Below the pieces are notes generated by a model. The model did not search any database, was not told where the DNA came from, and saw only the letters and a list, made by a program, of their open reading frames with translations. A DNA stretch of 64,000 nucleotides. Origin: CAZICM01 sp964537685 (lineage in GTDB: Bacteria; Myxococcota_A; Polyangia; Polyangiales; Polyangiaceae). The stretch is from positions 1-64,000 of the forward strand of contig CAZICM010000024.1 in the NCBI GenBank assembly GCA_964537685.1, in the 5' to 3' direction. Below are positions 44,120-53,141 of the stretch, piece after piece. The translations under genes were made by a program, and so were the position numbers. How positions within the stretch are numbered: position 1 is the stretch's first letter; every line of letters begins with the position of its first letter.

Positions 44120-45244
44120 GTGCCTAGACCTCAAGTTGCATCGATCCCCGAACGGCTGGACGCATCGCTAAAATACACGGGTAAAGGCGTATGCATGGGG
44201 ATCATCGATATAGGATTTTATCCTCACGCCGATTTAATGTTTCCCAGGAGGCGCATCAAGGCTTATGCGGATGCGGCCCGCGATGTGCCTTTGGCGAGCG
44301 ATTTTTTTACGCCTCAGCCTTTTAGCTGGCACGGGACGATGACGGCCTGCTGTGCGGCGGGCAATGGGTATTTATCGGGCGGCCGATACCGGGCGCTGGC
44401 CAGCGAAGCGGATGTGGTGCTGATTAAGGCGGGCATCGACGACGGCCGTATTGCAGGTAAAAACGTTGCGCATGCCATCCGGCTGCCTTTGCGGTATCCG
44501 CATCTCAATATCCGCATCTTAAATGTCTCGCTTCAAACCTATGCCAACGATCCGGACATGGCCGAAGTCGAAAAGGCCGTGCACGAGGTAACGCAGGCGG
44601 GCGTGGCTGTTTTTGCGGCCGCGGGCAATACGGCGGGCGTGCTTCCGGGGCCTCCCGCTTCGGCGATTGAAGCGATTACAGTCGGCGGGCAAAGGCTTTC
44701 CGCGCCTGGAGGCACCAACGACGAAGCCGTGTGGCCCTCGAGCTACGGATCGAAAAAACCAGGTGTTCAAAAGCCCGATTTGCTAGCCCCGGCCATTTGG
44801 GTGCCCGCGCCCATGCTGCCCGGCACCTTAACAGCCCGCGAGGCGGCGCCGCTGTTTCAATTGCTGAGCGTCCTCGAGGAAGCCAGCGCTGAACACAGCT
44901 TTTCGGAGACGCGCCAAACGGCAACCCCCGAAGAGCGGGCCAGCGTCGCGGCCTTAATTGAAGCGGTGGGCACGCGCATTGCGCGAAGCAAATATATTTC
45001 GCCTGATTATCAGCATGTGGACGGAACATCGTTTGCGTCGCCCATCGTGGCCTCGGTGGCGGCGCAGATGCTAGAGGCCAATCCAGCGCTCACACCCGCG
45101 CGCCTGCGCGAAGGCTTAACAGCGACGGCATCGCCCATTGCCGATGTTCCCCGCGAGGTGCAGGGAGCCGGCCTATTAAGGCCGCGAAGAGCCGTGGAAT
45201 GGGCGCTTTCGCAAGCGGGCGGGGAACTCAAGCACGCGCACTAA
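44120..45244 (+). CDS. Subtilisin-like (S8) serine protease without signal peptide
   Basis: A 374-residue S8-type protease with a complete triad: D30 (GIIDIGFYPHADL), H71 (SWHGTMTACCAAGNG) and S304 (DGTSFASPIVASVAA), plus the oxyanion Asn (VAVFAAAGNTAGVLPGPPAS). The start is a GTG three bases after the upstream stop. There is no signal peptide or pro-domain, so it should work in the cytoplasm, unlike most subtilases. A 60-residue helical insert (about 235-295) precedes the Ser motif. With the small acidic gene it may form a regulated protease pair. Confidence 0.85.
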   Translation: MPRPQVASIPERLDASLKYTGKGVCMGIIDIGFYPHADLMFPRRRIKAYADAARDVPLASDFFTPQPFSWHGTMTACCAAGNGYLSGGRYRALASEADVVLIKAGIDDGRIAGKNVAHAIRLPLRYPHLNIRILNVSLQTYANDPDMAEVEKAVHEVTQAGVAVFAAAGNTAGVLPGPPASAIEAITVGGQRLSAPGGTNDEAVWPSSYGSKKPGVQKPDLLAPAIWVPAPMLPGTLTAREAAPLFQLLSVLEEASAEHSFSETRQTATPEERASVAALIEAVGTRIARSKYISPDYQHVDGTSFASPIVASVAAQMLEANPALTPARLREGLTATASPIADVPREVQGAGLLRPRRAVEWALSQAGGELKHAH

Positions 45245-45308
45245 TGTAAAGGCAAACGCACCCCATCGCCGCTTTTGATAGGCGTATGTTTTGATAACAT
45301 GCCGCTAT

Positions 45309-47282
45309 ATGAAGCGTTTTGCCCGTGGTTTTTACCGCTGTTCCGCCGCATTCCTTTCCATCCTCGCCCTTTCCTGTTCAACGGAATCCGATGTGCCATT
45401 AGGCCCCGAGGAAACCCTCGAACTGGGCGAAGCCCTTCTCGATGAGGACTGCGATCCCCTGGTTCCCACGCAGTGTGGCTTTCCATTTCCTTCGAATGTG
45501 TGGCTTAGCGACGATCCAAATACCGTCACCAAAAAGCGGGTGACCTTTGGCGCCGAAACCCTGCCCAAAGCCAAACCCACGGGCAAATATACCGATCCCA
45601 AATCCTTCTCCGATTTCGATGGATTTTCGGCGGGCCAAGCGCCGATGACGCATTTCCCAGGGGCCACGGTGCAAGGTTTGCCCACGCAAGACAATATCGA
45701 ATTATCCATGACAGACGAATCGCCGACCATTTTGATCGATGCAGAAACCAAAGAGCGCATTCCCCATTTTGCCGAATTGGATATGTCGACCGAATCGGAC
45801 GATGACCGGGCTTTTATGATCCGCCCGGCCGTGCGCCTAAAAGACGCGACCCGCTATATCGTGGCGATTCGCAATGTGGTGGGCGCGGATGGCAAAAAGC
45901 TTGCGCCGAGCCCTGCATTTCAAGCCCTTCGCGATGGAACGCGGCTGGACAGCGAGCCTTCGGTGGGAAGGCGCCGCGGCTTGTATGCCGATATTTTTGG
46001 GCGCCTCGAAGAAGCGGGCATCCCTCGCAACAACCTACAAATTGCCTGGGACTACACGACAGCCAGCCGCGAGAACAATACCCGCCGGCTCATTGCCATG
46101 CGCGACGATGCGCTTAAAATCGTGGGCGATTTAGGGCCTGAATATACAATCACCAGCGTCGAGCCCGATCCCAATCCCGATATTTGGAAGCGAATCTATG
46201 GGAAAATGAAGGTGCCTTTATATTTAGACAAGCCCGAGACCGGAGGAAGGCTTGTGCTAGGCCCGGATGGATTACCGAAGCAGAATGGGACGGCCGAATA
46301 TGAATTTGTGATTCATATCCCCAACAGCGTAAAAAACGGGCAGCCCGCGGCACTGCTTCAAAATGGCCATGGCCTGTTGGGATCGAAAAATGAAGGGCGC
46401 GATGGTTATCTCAGCGAACTCAGCAATAAGAAGAATTATGTTTCATTTTCGGTCGATTTCGTTGGCATGTGCGAAGAAGACCAGCAGACGGTAATCGATG
46501 CGGTAGGAAGCGGCGATATATCGAATTTTCAAGCCTTGGTCGACCGGCAGCATCAGGGCGTGATCAACAGCTTATTGGCCATGCGCATGATGAAAGGCCG
46601 ATTTTTAAATGATCCCGAGGCTCAATTCAATGGCAAGAGCGTTATCGATCCCACGCAATGCTACTACCGGGGCGATAGCCAAGGAGGCATTTTTGGAACG
46701 ACCTATATGGCCGTGAGCACCGATGTAACACGGGGTTTATTGGGCGAACCGGGCTTGCCCTATAATTTATTATTAAATCGCAGTACCGATTTTGGTATTT
46801 TCTTTGTCTTTTTAAAAATTACTTATTTTAGCGCGCGCGATGTTCAGCGGGTGCTGGGCCTGGCCCAAATGCTGTGGGACAAAACAGAACCGAACGGATA
46901 TGTCCCCTATATCAGCGAAAATACCCTGCCCAATACGCCTTCCCACGATGTATTGCTGCATGTGGCGATTGGCGATTATCAAGTTACGCCGCTGGGCGCG
47001 CATATCATTGCCCGCTCGGTGAAAGCCAAGAATGTGGGCCCCGTCAACCGGAGCATTTGGGGTATTGAGGAAACGCCTGGGCCCGCCACGGGTTCGGGCA
47101 TTGTCGAGTTTTCTTTTGGATTGCCCGAAGCGCCCAAGACCAATACGCCGCCCACCGGGCCTTCCGATGACGATCCCCACGATAAAGTCCGCGTATTGGA
47201 TGCCGCGTATGATCAAACGGATACCTTTTTTCGAACGGGGATGATTCAGCATTTCTGCAATGGCCCCTGTGATCCGGAATAA
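45309..47282 (+). CDS. Alpha/beta-hydrolase-like lipoprotein
   Basis: ATG 45309 gives a lipoprotein signal (SAAFLSILALSCSTESD, lipobox LALSC); the frame opens at 45291. The mature 640-residue protein starts with a domain resembling the N-terminal part of bacterial lipase/virulence-type hydrolases (FPSNVWLSDDPNTVTKKRVT; FDGFSAGQAPMTHFPG). It then has a catalytic-type region with ALLQNGHGLLGSKNEG and CYYRGDSQGGIFGTTYMAVS, in which GDSQG is a GxSxG nucleophile elbow. LHVAIGDYQVTPLGAHIIAR probably holds the acid. A surface esterase or lipase is the likely role. Confidence 0.72.
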   Translation: MKRFARGFYRCSAAFLSILALSCSTESDVPLGPEETLELGEALLDEDCDPLVPTQCGFPFPSNVWLSDDPNTVTKKRVTFGAETLPKAKPTGKYTDPKSFSDFDGFSAGQAPMTHFPGATVQGLPTQDNIELSMTDESPTILIDAETKERIPHFAELDMSTESDDDRAFMIRPAVRLKDATRYIVAIRNVVGADGKKLAPSPAFQALRDGTRLDSEPSVGRRRGLYADIFGRLEEAGIPRNNLQIAWDYTTASRENNTRRLIAMRDDALKIVGDLGPEYTITSVEPDPNPDIWKRIYGKMKVPLYLDKPETGGRLVLGPDGLPKQNGTAEYEFVIHIPNSVKNGQPAALLQNGHGLLGSKNEGRDGYLSELSNKKNYVSFSVDFVGMCEEDQQTVIDAVGSGDISNFQALVDRQHQGVINSLLAMRMMKGRFLNDPEAQFNGKSVIDPTQCYYRGDSQGGIFGTTYMAVSTDVTRGLLGEPGLPYNLLLNRSTDFGIFFVFLKITYFSARDVQRVLGLAQMLWDKTEPNGYVPYISENTLPNTPSHDVLLHVAIGDYQVTPLGAHIIARSVKAKNVGPVNRSIWGIEETPGPATGSGIVEFSFGLPEAPKTNTPPTGPSDDDPHDKVRVLDAAYDQTDTFFRTGMIQHFCNGPCDPE

Positions 47283-47314
47283 TAATCGTATTGGTATCAT
47301 TTAGGATTGATTTT

Positions 47315-48991
47315 ATGAAATTGCGCCGCGCCTTCAATTTGAGCGTTTTTTGTATATTGCCGATGGTATTGGTTGCCTGCGGTCTGGAGGCGAGCGGCTT
47401 TCTCGCCCAAGGACAAGGAGCATCCTCTTCTTCCTCGGGCGGAGCGGTCATGAATTCATCCTCGTCTTCCGGCGGAGGCACCGGGGCCGGCGCGGGAGGG
47501 CAGGGCGGCGCGGGCGGTTCAACGGCTCAATGCGGAAATAAAATCGTCGATATAGAAGAGGAATGCGACGATGGCAATACGATCGATGGGGACGGCTGTT
47601 CGGCGCAATGCGTTAGCGAGGCCGTGGACAGTTGCCCCGGCAAGCCTGTGACTTTAATGCCTGGAACCATAGAATTGGTGGGCAATACGAGTATCGCCAA
47701 CAATGAATATTTTCCTATTGAATGCGGCGACATGATCGGAAAGGGAAATGAATATGTGTATGCGGTGACTCCCACCGTGGGAGGCACGCTAACGATTCAA
47801 TTGGCAAGCCAATTCGCTGGTGTTCTTTATGCGAGGCGCACATGTGCCGGCCCTTATTTTAATAATCAATTGGAATGTGCTCATACCGGCAATACATCGG
47901 AGATTAAGCTGTGGGTATATGCCGGGGCGACCTATTATGTATTCGCGGATGGGGAGACGAATATCGAAGACGGGCCATATTCTTTAAAATTGACCTTGGA
48001 AGAATGCGGAAATGGTCAGCTTGAGGGGATGGAGCAATGCGACAAGCCTTCAGATCCAGGCTGTGTGGGCTGTGTAAGCTGCAAGGGCAAGGACGAGTTT
48101 TTCGAGTCGCCCGATAGTAAATTTGAAAACTCGGTCAATGGGCATTGTTATTGGATGCCGGCTCAAACATCGGCCAATTGGCTGGATGCGCGGCGCGCGT
48201 GCCTGGCTTGGGGAGGCGATTTGGCAGCGGTTTCGGGCTGGCCTGAAAGCAATTATCTCAATGGCGTTATTAACGCGGATACCTGGGTGGGCGCCAATGA
48301 CATGAGCGCCGAGGATTTTTTTGAATGGTCAAGCGGCGAACCGCTCCGCTTTTTAGACTGGAATCCCACCGAACCCAATAATCTATTCGATGAAGATTGT
48401 GCTTTTGTAAATGGGGATATCCGCTTTGTCGACGATGACTGCTCGGCGGGGAACCATCCCTATTTATGCGAGCGGGTTCCTCAAGGGAAATGCGGCGACG
48501 GCATTCTTCAAGGCATTGAAGAATGCGACGATAAAAATACAACCGCTAATGATGGATGCACCAATTGTGCTGTCGACTGCAATATCGCTCAGAATGGTGA
48601 ATACAAACATCCGCTGACGCATCATTGCTATCGTATTGAAACGGTAGCCACTAAAAATTGGACCGATGCGGCGGCGGCGTGCGTGGCATGGGGAGGCCGC
48701 TTGGCTTCGGTGGAAACCAAATATGAAAACACCTTTATTGCCGAAAAAATAAAAACCTTTGGGGACAATGTTTTTGCGTGGATAGGTGCAAACGATCAGG
48801 CGGCGGAAAATCAATTTATGTGGGCAACTGGCGAGCCTGTGCTCTACACATCGTGGAATTTGCTTGAGCCGAATAATCAAGGGGAAGAAGATTGCGTGCA
48901 GCTTGGCGCTTCGGGCGGCTGGAACGATTTTCCCTGCGCCTCGGCAATCCCTTATGTGTGCGAACGCCCCGCCGCGGGCACGAATCAGTAG
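47315..48991 (+). CDS. Lipoprotein with two C-type lectin domains
   Basis: ATG 47315 starts a lipoprotein (FNLSVFCILPMVLVACGLEA). A Ser/Gly linker is followed by a DUF4215-like Cys repeat (EECDDGNTIDGDGCSAQC), a beta domain, and two C-type lectin domains. Both lectin domains show the W...EPN carbohydrate-type site: LDWNPTEPNNLFDEDCAFVN and TSWNLLEPNNQGEEDCVQLG, with closing Cys motifs (PYLCERV, PYVCERP). EPN usually binds mannose-type sugars with calcium. So this is probably a surface adhesin for glycans on prey or neighbours. A second DUF4215 unit (EECDDKNTTANDGCTNC) separates the lectins. Confidence 0.85.
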   Translation: MKLRRAFNLSVFCILPMVLVACGLEASGFLAQGQGASSSSSGGAVMNSSSSSGGGTGAGAGGQGGAGGSTAQCGNKIVDIEEECDDGNTIDGDGCSAQCVSEAVDSCPGKPVTLMPGTIELVGNTSIANNEYFPIECGDMIGKGNEYVYAVTPTVGGTLTIQLASQFAGVLYARRTCAGPYFNNQLECAHTGNTSEIKLWVYAGATYYVFADGETNIEDGPYSLKLTLEECGNGQLEGMEQCDKPSDPGCVGCVSCKGKDEFFESPDSKFENSVNGHCYWMPAQTSANWLDARRACLAWGGDLAAVSGWPESNYLNGVINADTWVGANDMSAEDFFEWSSGEPLRFLDWNPTEPNNLFDEDCAFVNGDIRFVDDDCSAGNHPYLCERVPQGKCGDGILQGIEECDDKNTTANDGCTNCAVDCNIAQNGEYKHPLTHHCYRIETVATKNWTDAAAACVAWGGRLASVETKYENTFIAEKIKTFGDNVFAWIGANDQAAENQFMWATGEPVLYTSWNLLEPNNQGEEDCVQLGASGGWNDFPCASAIPYVCERPAAGTNQ

Positions 48992-49037
48992 ATGAAGCCC
49001 CGCAGATCAGGTATGGGTTGAATTAGAGGAGTTGGCA

Positions 49038-50159
49038 TTGCAATTCAATCAAATGACCCGGTACATCTTTGCCCTGAGCGCGCTGCTGGTTTGCGCGGCC
49101 TGTGACAGCGGCACTTCTGCGCCCGCGGCGGTCAATGCGCCCGCGGCTTCTCCGCAAGGCGCCTCCGCGAAGCCTGCCTCCAAAAAGACGGTGCCCGAAG
49201 TCAAGCGGGCCCGCTATCCAGGAGCGGCCAGGATGATTGCCATCGGCGATGTTCACGGCGATTTTAATGCGACCAAGGATGCACTTCGGCTTGCGGGCGC
49301 CATCGGAGAAAAAGATGGCAAAGACGTTTGGATTGGAGGCTCACTCGTTGTAGTTCAAGTCGGCGATCAACTCGATCGGGGTGACGGAGAGCGCGCCATT
49401 TTAGAATTTTTTGATCGTCTGACGGACGAGGCCAAACAGGCCGGCGGCGCATTTTATATTTTAAATGGCAATCATGAAGTGATGAATGTTGCCGGTGATT
49501 TTCGCTATGTGACGGAAGGCGGCTTTAAAGAATTTGAAAGTCTATCGGGGCTGCCTTTATCCGATCCGCGCATCGATAAAATACCCTCCAATGCCAAGGC
49601 CCGGGCCGCGGCTTTTTTGCCTGGAGCTCCATTTGCCAAAATGCTGGCTAAACGCGATATCATTGCCATTGTTGGCGATAGTATTTTTGTGCATGGCGGA
49701 CTGTCACCCGAGCATATTTATTACGGAATTGATAAAATAAATGATGAAGTGAGAGCGTGGATGAACGGCGAAAGCAATCGGAAGGCGGCGCCGGATATTG
49801 TGAATGGGGACGACGCGCCGGTATGGACGCGCGTACATGCGGGGCCGAGTGTGGCGCCCAAGGATTGCGAAGCTCTTGCAAGCACGCTGGAAGCGCTAAA
49901 GGTCAAGCGCATGGTGGTCGGTCATACGGTTCAAAAAGGCGGTATTTCGTCGGCTTGCGATGGAAAGGCGTGGCGTGTCGATGTGGGGCTGTCGGCTTAT
50001 TATGGAGGCAAGCTGGAGGTGCTTGAAATTGCGGGCGATCAAGTGAAGGTCATCCGCAAGGAAGATGCTCCTTCCGCGCCTGCGTCGGCCTCTGCGTCCG
50101 CGTCTGCTTCTGGTTCCGCGCGCGCGCGGCCCCCGGCTTCTTTCAAGGAATTTAAATGA
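49038..50159 (+). CDS. Metallophosphoesterase lipoprotein (PPP-type)
   Basis: A calcineurin-like phosphatase with all metal motifs: GDVHGDFNATKDAL, GDQLDRGDGERAI, LNGNHEVMN, VHGGLSPEHIYYG and VVGHTVQKGG. This resembles the Shewanella-like PPP phosphatase group. A lipoprotein signal (YIFALSALLVCAACDSG) places it at the envelope. The start is uncertain: TTG 49038 lies six bases after GAGGAG, while ATG 49053 lacks a ribosome site; a TTG at 49032 is too close. A run of Ala/Ser (ASASASASASGSARARPP) ends the protein. Confidence 0.85.
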   Translation: MQFNQMTRYIFALSALLVCAACDSGTSAPAAVNAPAASPQGASAKPASKKTVPEVKRARYPGAARMIAIGDVHGDFNATKDALRLAGAIGEKDGKDVWIGGSLVVVQVGDQLDRGDGERAILEFFDRLTDEAKQAGGAFYILNGNHEVMNVAGDFRYVTEGGFKEFESLSGLPLSDPRIDKIPSNAKARAAAFLPGAPFAKMLAKRDIIAIVGDSIFVHGGLSPEHIYYGIDKINDEVRAWMNGESNRKAAPDIVNGDDAPVWTRVHAGPSVAPKDCEALASTLEALKVKRMVVGHTVQKGGISSACDGKAWRVDVGLSAYYGGKLEVLEIAGDQVKVIRKEDAPSAPASASASASASGSARARPPASFKEFK

Positions 50160-50181
50160 TCGTTACATGACAGGGACGGCC

Positions 50182-51387
50182 ATGAAATGCAATTGGATCG
50201 TGGGTGGTTTATTTTTGATTGGAATTCCATTTGGATGCCGTCAAATCGCGGGCGTGGACGATTTTCAATTTACAGAAGGGCAACAGGGCAGCGGGGGTTC
50301 CGCGGGAGGCGCGCAGACGGGCGGCTCGGGAGGCCAAGGCACATCATCGGGCGTTTCATCCAGCAGCGGGAGCACATCCAGCAGCGGAGGGATGAACACG
50401 GTATGGAGCCGGAGAGTCACCTTGGCGATAAACAGCGGCTCGGCGACTTCGCTCGTGGACTTTCCAGTTTTGATCAGATTGACACCCAATGGTATCGATT
50501 TTAGCCAAGCCCAGCCCAATGGGGGTGATATCCGGTTTACCAATGCCGATGGGACACTTCCATTATCTTATGAAATTGAACGCTGGGATTCCGCGGGCGA
50601 GTCGATTCTATGGGTGAAGGTGCCTTTAATTGATGCTGCCGGAACCACCATAATGATGTATTATGGCAATCCGGGGGCGGCCGATGCCCAAGCCGCATTT
50701 AAAGTATGGTCGCCGGGATTTAAGGGAGTGTGGCATTTGCACGGCGATCCCATTGTAGATTCTACCGGCAATAATGGCAATGCGATCAATATGGGAACGC
50801 AATTGGGGGCGGGGCAAGCTGGGCTTGGAAGAAGCCTGAGCGGAGCCGATGGCCAATATATTGATTTAGGCAATACGGAGCAATTGGCGACATTTACGGT
50901 TGAAGCTTGGGCGCAGCCTGATGAAGGGCCGAGTAAAACGGTGACCGACGGGACGGCCATTCTGAGCCGGAGCTGTAACTACGAGCTGGTATGGGATTCT
51001 CCGGATTCGTTTGAGCTGGCTTCGGCTGCGGTTCAAAAAGCCAATGGGGTATGGGAGCACACGCTTTTTGAGATTGGCTCGGCCGCTTCGCATCCCTGGT
51101 ATTACCTGGTGGCCACATTTGATGGAATCGCACTGAAAGCCTATAAAAATGGTTCATTGGTAAGCAGCGTTAACACGGGTTCGCTGACGGCCTGCGATGT
51201 GAGCGCGAAAATAGGGCGCTGGGCGGGTCAAGGGCAAACCAATTGCCTGCGGGGTTTGGTGGATGAAGTTCGCATTTCAAATACGGTGAGAACGCCTGAT
51301 TGGATAGCCGCTCAATACCGTTCAATGACCAATATGGGAACGGTTCAGATGGTCCTCGAAGAAGCGGGCAGCTTTCAAGTTCCATAA
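50182..51387 (+). CDS. DUF2341/LamG-domain lipoprotein
   Basis: ATG 50182 gives a lipoprotein signal (IVGGLFLIGIPFGCRQIAGV); ATG 50167 is an alternative. After a Ser/Gly linker there is a DUF2341 domain (FPVLIRLTPNGIDFSQAQPN; ESILWVKVPLIDAAGTTIMM then YYGNP). A LamG/concanavalin-like domain follows (WHLHGDPIVDSTGNNGNAIN; TVEAWAQPDEGPSKTV; LRGLVDEVRISNTVRTPDWI). This is a common pair in exoproteins of Polyangia and marine bacteria and probably binds a polysaccharide. A candidate antisense-strand RNA ends just past its stop. Confidence 0.82.
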   Translation: MKCNWIVGGLFLIGIPFGCRQIAGVDDFQFTEGQQGSGGSAGGAQTGGSGGQGTSSGVSSSSGSTSSSGGMNTVWSRRVTLAINSGSATSLVDFPVLIRLTPNGIDFSQAQPNGGDIRFTNADGTLPLSYEIERWDSAGESILWVKVPLIDAAGTTIMMYYGNPGAADAQAAFKVWSPGFKGVWHLHGDPIVDSTGNNGNAINMGTQLGAGQAGLGRSLSGADGQYIDLGNTEQLATFTVEAWAQPDEGPSKTVTDGTAILSRSCNYELVWDSPDSFELASAAVQKANGVWEHTLFEIGSAASHPWYYLVATFDGIALKAYKNGSLVSSVNTGSLTACDVSAKIGRWAGQGQTNCLRGLVDEVRISNTVRTPDWIAAQYRSMTNMGTVQMVLEEAGSFQVP

Positions 51388-51392
51388 CAATC

Positions 51393-51431
51393 CAATAAAA
51401 AAGCGGGTCAACGCCAAAGCATTAACCCGCT
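51393..51431 (-). terminator. Strong intrinsic terminator on the minus strand
   Basis: On the minus strand, 51431-51402 folds into a 13-pair stem (AGCGGGTTAATGC with GCGTTGACCCGCT) with a four-base loop, followed by TTTTTT and TATTGG. The stem has two G-U pairs on this strand; on the plus strand, these positions would be C-A mismatches, so the sequence fits transcription leftwards. No minus-strand gene precedes it, so it probably ends an RNA gene. Confidence 0.8.
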
Positions 51432-51647
51432 GAGTAAAGAGCGACAAAACAAAAAAGTTCCGTACCACCCGGGACGTGAAAAGAACGACTTGAACCCCTA
51501 GCGATGCTAGGTGGGAGCCGGATATACCGCTTTAGGCTTCCCGGTGAAAGTATCCGGGCCTGCACACCACGGTAGGGAGTTGGCCCCCTGGTTCATGCTT
51601 AATCGGGATTCAATTGTCGAACATTCACAGAAGCGGGCAGAGGGAAC
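51393..51647 (-). ncRNA. Candidate structured non-coding RNA
   Basis: About 250 bases on the minus strand without a gene, ending at the terminator above. TGAACC (51491-51496) pairs with GGTTCA (51590-51595), closing a region with three further stems: AGGG/CCCT, an AGGC-CCGG hairpin within an ACCG/CGGT pair, and CCTAGC with GCTAGG around a three-base loop. A separate hairpin is formed from GTTCCGT and ACG...GAAC near 51460-51485. A promoter-like pair is at 51676-51681 and 51654-51659. I could not match it to tmRNA, SRP RNA, RNase P RNA or a riboswitch by eye; a diverged 6S RNA is possible (GGTTCAAG motif) but unproven. Confidence 0.55.
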
Positions 51648-51653
51648 AGAGGC

Positions 51654-51681
51654 AGTTTAGCGGCGAGATCGCGGAGGTCAA
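51654..51681 (-). promoter_or_regulatory. Candidate promoter of the non-coding RNA
   Basis: On the minus strand, TTGACC (51681-51676, five of six matches) is followed after 16 bases by TAAACT (51659-51654, four of six matches). Transcription would begin near 51647 and run left to the terminator at 51393. This is pattern evidence only, but the position fits the RNA candidate. Confidence 0.4.
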
Positions 51682-51806
51682 TAGGATTTTTAAATCTACG
51701 GCGCCGGAACTTGCATGCGATTGGATTGCAATGATACAAGGGAGGTGATGTCGTATTTCGTTGTTTGGCGTCACGCTCCGCGGAAAAGAAATAAGCCCTG
51801 TGGTGT

Positions 51807-52061
51807 ATGAATCCCCGTAAACTCTTGATGAAAGCACTTGCGTCACCGCACAACTTTCGGTTCACCGAATTGTGTGCATTGGCAGAGGTTTTTGGTTTTC
51901 GGCTTTCTCGCGTCAGTGGCAGCCATCACATTTTTACTCATCCGGCTGTGCCTGAGCTGCTTAACCTACAGAATGTTCGCGGGCAAGCAAAGCCCTATCA
52001 GATTAAGCAATTGCTTCAAGTCGCGGAAAAGCATAATCTCAATGTTCGCGGTGACGCATGA
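51807..52061 (+). CDS. hicA: HicA-family toxin
   Basis: An 84-residue protein with the HicA double-stranded RNA-binding-like fold: helix FRFTELCALAEVFGFRLSRV, then SGSHHIFTHP, in which the first His of SHHIF is the usual catalytic residue, and a closing segment GQAKPYQIKQLLQVAEK. HicA toxins cleave mRNA and are neutralised by HicB. The first gene overlaps the HicB gene by four bases (ATGA). This is a typical toxin-first order. Confidence 0.85.
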   Translation: MNPRKLLMKALASPHNFRFTELCALAEVFGFRLSRVSGSHHIFTHPAVPELLNLQNVRGQAKPYQIKQLLQVAEKHNLNVRGDA

Positions 52062-52276
52062 AGGACCATCACATCAATATTTTTTGGAGCGATGAAGATG
52101 AGGGATATATCGCCGACATCCCCGATCTATCTCATTGCTCGGCCTTTGGTGACACACCCGAGGAAGCGCTTCGCGAGGTTCTTCGCGCAAAAGCCGCTTG
52201 GATTGAAGCTGCCAGCGCAGAGGGAAAACCGATTCCTGCTCCGAGCTTTAAGCCGCTGATCTATAAAGTTGCTTGA
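52058..52276 (+). CDS. hicB: HicB-family antitoxin, short form
   Basis: A 72-residue partial RNase H-fold protein (HINIFWSDEDEGYIADIPDL, then SHCSAFGDTPEEALREVLRA), the typical HicB antitoxin core. It lacks the C-terminal DNA-binding domain of the long HicB form, so it may need another factor to regulate its own promoter. Start ATG 52058 overlaps the HicA stop by four bases. Confidence 0.85.
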   Translation: MKDHHINIFWSDEDEGYIADIPDLSHCSAFGDTPEEALREVLRAKAAWIEAASAEGKPIPAPSFKPLIYKVA

Positions 52277-52295
52277 AAGAATCAATCCAATCCAA

Positions 52296-53141
52296 TTAAG
52301 CATGTATCGCTTCCAGCAGCGCCCCATGAATCCATCCATTGGTCGCCACCAAATGTCCAATATGATAATTGGGCTTTTCGCCTTCTAAGGATGTAATCCG
52401 GCCTCCCGCCGCCAGCAAGACCGCGCTCGCCGCTACCGTGTCCCACGCATGCAATCGCCTCTCCCAATAGCCTTCGTAGGTGCCGTCCGCCACCATGCTT
52501 AAATCGATGGCCGCGCTCCCGCACCGGCGTACGCCCTGCGCTTGAATCTTCACCGCTATAAATGAATTAAAATTATTCGCAGGTATCACCGTGCGCAGCG
52601 GCGGAAATCCCGTCGCAATCAGGCTTTCGCTTAAATCGGCCACCGGGCTCACCGAACATGCTTCGCCGTTTCTAAAGGCTTTCCCGCACGCTTTCGAACC
52701 CTCGCTCTCCATCACCCAGCCCGACCAGCTCGTGCTTAGCATCGGCGCGCAAATCGCTCCAAGCACAGGCTCTTCGTTGTCCATCAGCCCCACCGATACA
52801 CACCAAAATGGATGCCCATGTACGAAATTCGTCGTGCCATCCAGCGGATCTACATACCAAACCAATCCAGGGCGGGGCTCGTCGCGTTCAGCCGGATCGC
52901 TCGAGCCAGAGCTGTGTTCTTCGCCGATGATCGCTATCCCAGGCGCGAGCTCCAGCAGGCGTTCATATAAAAAATCCTCGCTGCGCCTGTCGAACTCGGT
53001 CACCAAATCGCTTTTGCCTTTTTTGTCCGCATGAGGATGCGATCGATAACCAGCCCGCACAATCTCGCCCGCGCTCGCGGCAGCCGATAACGCTATCGCG
53101 CACAGCTCGCTCAGCGCCCCTTCGCTCAGGCTGCTGCTCAT
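52296..53141 (-). CDS. Inositol monophosphatase family phosphatase
   Basis: A 281-residue FIG-type phosphatase with the standard motifs: IIGEEHSSG (metal-binding GEE), WYVDPLDGTTNFVHGHPFWC and HAWDTVAASAVLLAAGGRIT. Substrates of this family include inositol-1-phosphate and, in SuhB, rRNA-processing roles, and 3'-phosphoadenosine phosphates in CysQ; the sequence does not tell which applies. Its start overlaps the mpl stop by four bases, so the two are co-transcribed. Confidence 0.88.
   Translation of the reverse strand: MSSSLSEGALSELCAIALSAAASAGEIVRAGYRSHPHADKKGKSDLVTEFDRRSEDFLYERLLELAPGIAIIGEEHSSGSSDPAERDEPRPGLVWYVDPLDGTTNFVHGHPFWCVSVGLMDNEEPVLGAICAPMLSTSWSGWVMESEGSKACGKAFRNGEACSVSPVADLSESLIATGFPPLRTVIPANNFNSFIAVKIQAQGVRRCGSAAIDLSMVADGTYEGYWERRLHAWDTVAASAVLLAAGGRITSLEGEKPNYHIGHLVATNGWIHGALLEAIHA

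Noticed and set aside
51490..51596. Cloverleaf-like fold with a TTCAAGT loop, possible tRNA
   Set aside because: The supposed T-stem does not pair, there is no proper acceptor stem or CCA position, and the central arm is too long for an anticodon arm.
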